DNA of 5,813 bases from Treponema sp. (GTDB taxonomy: Bacteria; Spirochaetota; Spirochaetia; Treponematales; Breznakiellaceae): NCBI GenBank assembly GCA_031266095.1, contig JAISBR010000215.1, forward strand, positions 1 to 5,813, given 5' to 3'. A program made the translations under genes and the position numbers. The notes under the pieces were generated by a model. It saw only the letters and a list, made by a program, of their open reading frames with translations. It was not told where the DNA came from and did no database searches. Shown in pieces: positions 5,698 through 5,813 of the stretch (within the stretch, counting starts at the first letter, position 1; each line of letters starts with the position of its first letter).

Positions 5698-5726
5698 TTG
5701 ACATCTTTTTTAAGCGGTGATATGAT
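5698..5726 (+). promoter_or_regulatory. Near-consensus sigma70-type promoter
   Basis: A perfect -35 TTGACA (5698-5703), a 17-bp spacer and a -10 TATGAT (5721-5726, 5 of 6) make this the strongest promoter in the window. Transcription should start near 5733. It drives the gene beginning at 5805. The -35 begins inside the right TATT flank of the MITE-like element. Confidence 0.8.
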
Positions 5727-5736
5727 AGTCAGTATT

Positions 5737-5795
5737 CGCGCCCTGCGGGGCCTGCCGGCGCTTGTCCGGCCGTTATCCGGCGCGGCTTTATAAAG
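5737..5795 (+). promoter_or_regulatory. GC-rich foldable 5' leader
   Basis: CGCGCC (5737-5742) pairs perfectly with GGCGCG (5779-5784) and encloses GCCGG (5754-5758) pairing with CCGGC (5766-5770). CCC/GGG at 5741-5749 could form an alternative small hairpin. A perfect 10-nt palindrome CTTTATAAAG (5786-5795) follows and runs into the ribosome binding site. I recognise no known riboswitch. A regulatory role is inference. Confidence 0.35.
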
Positions 5796-5804
5796 GGGGA
5801 TTTT

Positions 5805-5813
5805 GTGAGTTAC
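5805..5813 (+). CDS. Start of a further gene (three codons visible)
   Basis: GTG AGT TAC follows a strong purine ribosome binding site (AAAGGGGGA, 5792-5800, 4 nt before GTG) and a strong promoter. Only about nine bases are in the window, so the product cannot be named. The start is supported by the promoter, leader and ribosome binding site arrangement and not by protein sequence. Confidence 0.5.

Larger units (their letters stand above)
5552..5699. mobile_element. MITE-like element: 140 bp with 16-bp terminal inverted repeats and TATT flanks
   Basis: The element spans 5556-5695. The left end GAGTCTGTTCCAAAAC (5556-5571) and right end GTTTTGGAACAGCCTC (5680-5695) are inverted repeats matching at 15 of 16 positions. 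TATT occurs immediately outside both ends (5552-5555 and 5696-5699), as expected of a 4-bp target duplication. The element has no coding capacity. Its interior contains further copies of the end motif, so it can fold as two separate hairpins or as one long stem. This fits a non-autonomous element moved by a related transposase elsewhere in the genome. A REP/ERIC-like intergenic repeat not moved by an IS is the main alternative. Confidence 0.6.

Noticed and set aside
5737..5785. Small structured RNA or tRNA gene downstream of the strong promoter
   Set aside because: There is no tRNA cloverleaf, conserved TTCRANY loop or terminator. The segment leads straight into a ribosome binding site and start codon, so a 5' leader is the better reading.

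Overview
The window looks like chromosomal DNA from a Gram-negative-type (double-membrane) bacterium of roughly balanced G+C. A host-associated Treponema-like spirochaete is my best guess. The guess rests on the exporter gene order, the AGGAGG-type ribosome binding sites, the GTG starts and the style of the intergenic palindromes. It is an inference and has not been tested by a search.

Layout. (1) Positions 1-260, minus strand: the first 86 codons of a response regulator, cut by the window edge and reading leftwards from its own promoter. (2) 261-460: a divergent intergenic region. It holds a minus-strand promoter, an AT-rich stretch, a 25-nt dyad centred on 348 and a plus-strand promoter. 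(3) 461-5471: five plus-strand genes packed as one probable operon. They encode a 159-residue exported protein of unknown function, a TolC-like outer membrane factor, a HlyD/MacA-type periplasmic adaptor, a MacB/LolD-type ABC ATPase, and a MacB/FtsX-type permease. Spacing runs from 46 nt to an 8-nt overlap. (4) 5472-5697: no gene. There is a weak terminator-like hairpin and a 140-bp compound palindromic element whose 16-bp terminal inverted repeats and flanking TATT direct repeats look like a MITE. (5) 5698-5813: a near-consensus promoter starting 2 bp inside the right-hand flanking repeat, a GC-rich foldable leader, a strong ribosome binding site and the first three codons of a further gene.

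How the genes work together. The outer membrane factor, adaptor, ATPase and permease contain all parts of a split MacA-MacB-TolC-type tripartite exporter, with the MacB ATPase and permease on separate polypeptides. Such pumps take substrates from the periplasm or inner-membrane outer leaflet and drive them across the outer membrane. The substrate cannot be read from the sequence. The exported protein encoded first in the operon is a candidate substrate, chaperone or accessory. The divergently transcribed response regulator is a natural candidate controller.

The items most worth a second look are the MITE-like element abutting an intact -35 box, the uncharacterised exported protein with its in-frame (VT)n tract, and the central intergenic dyad.
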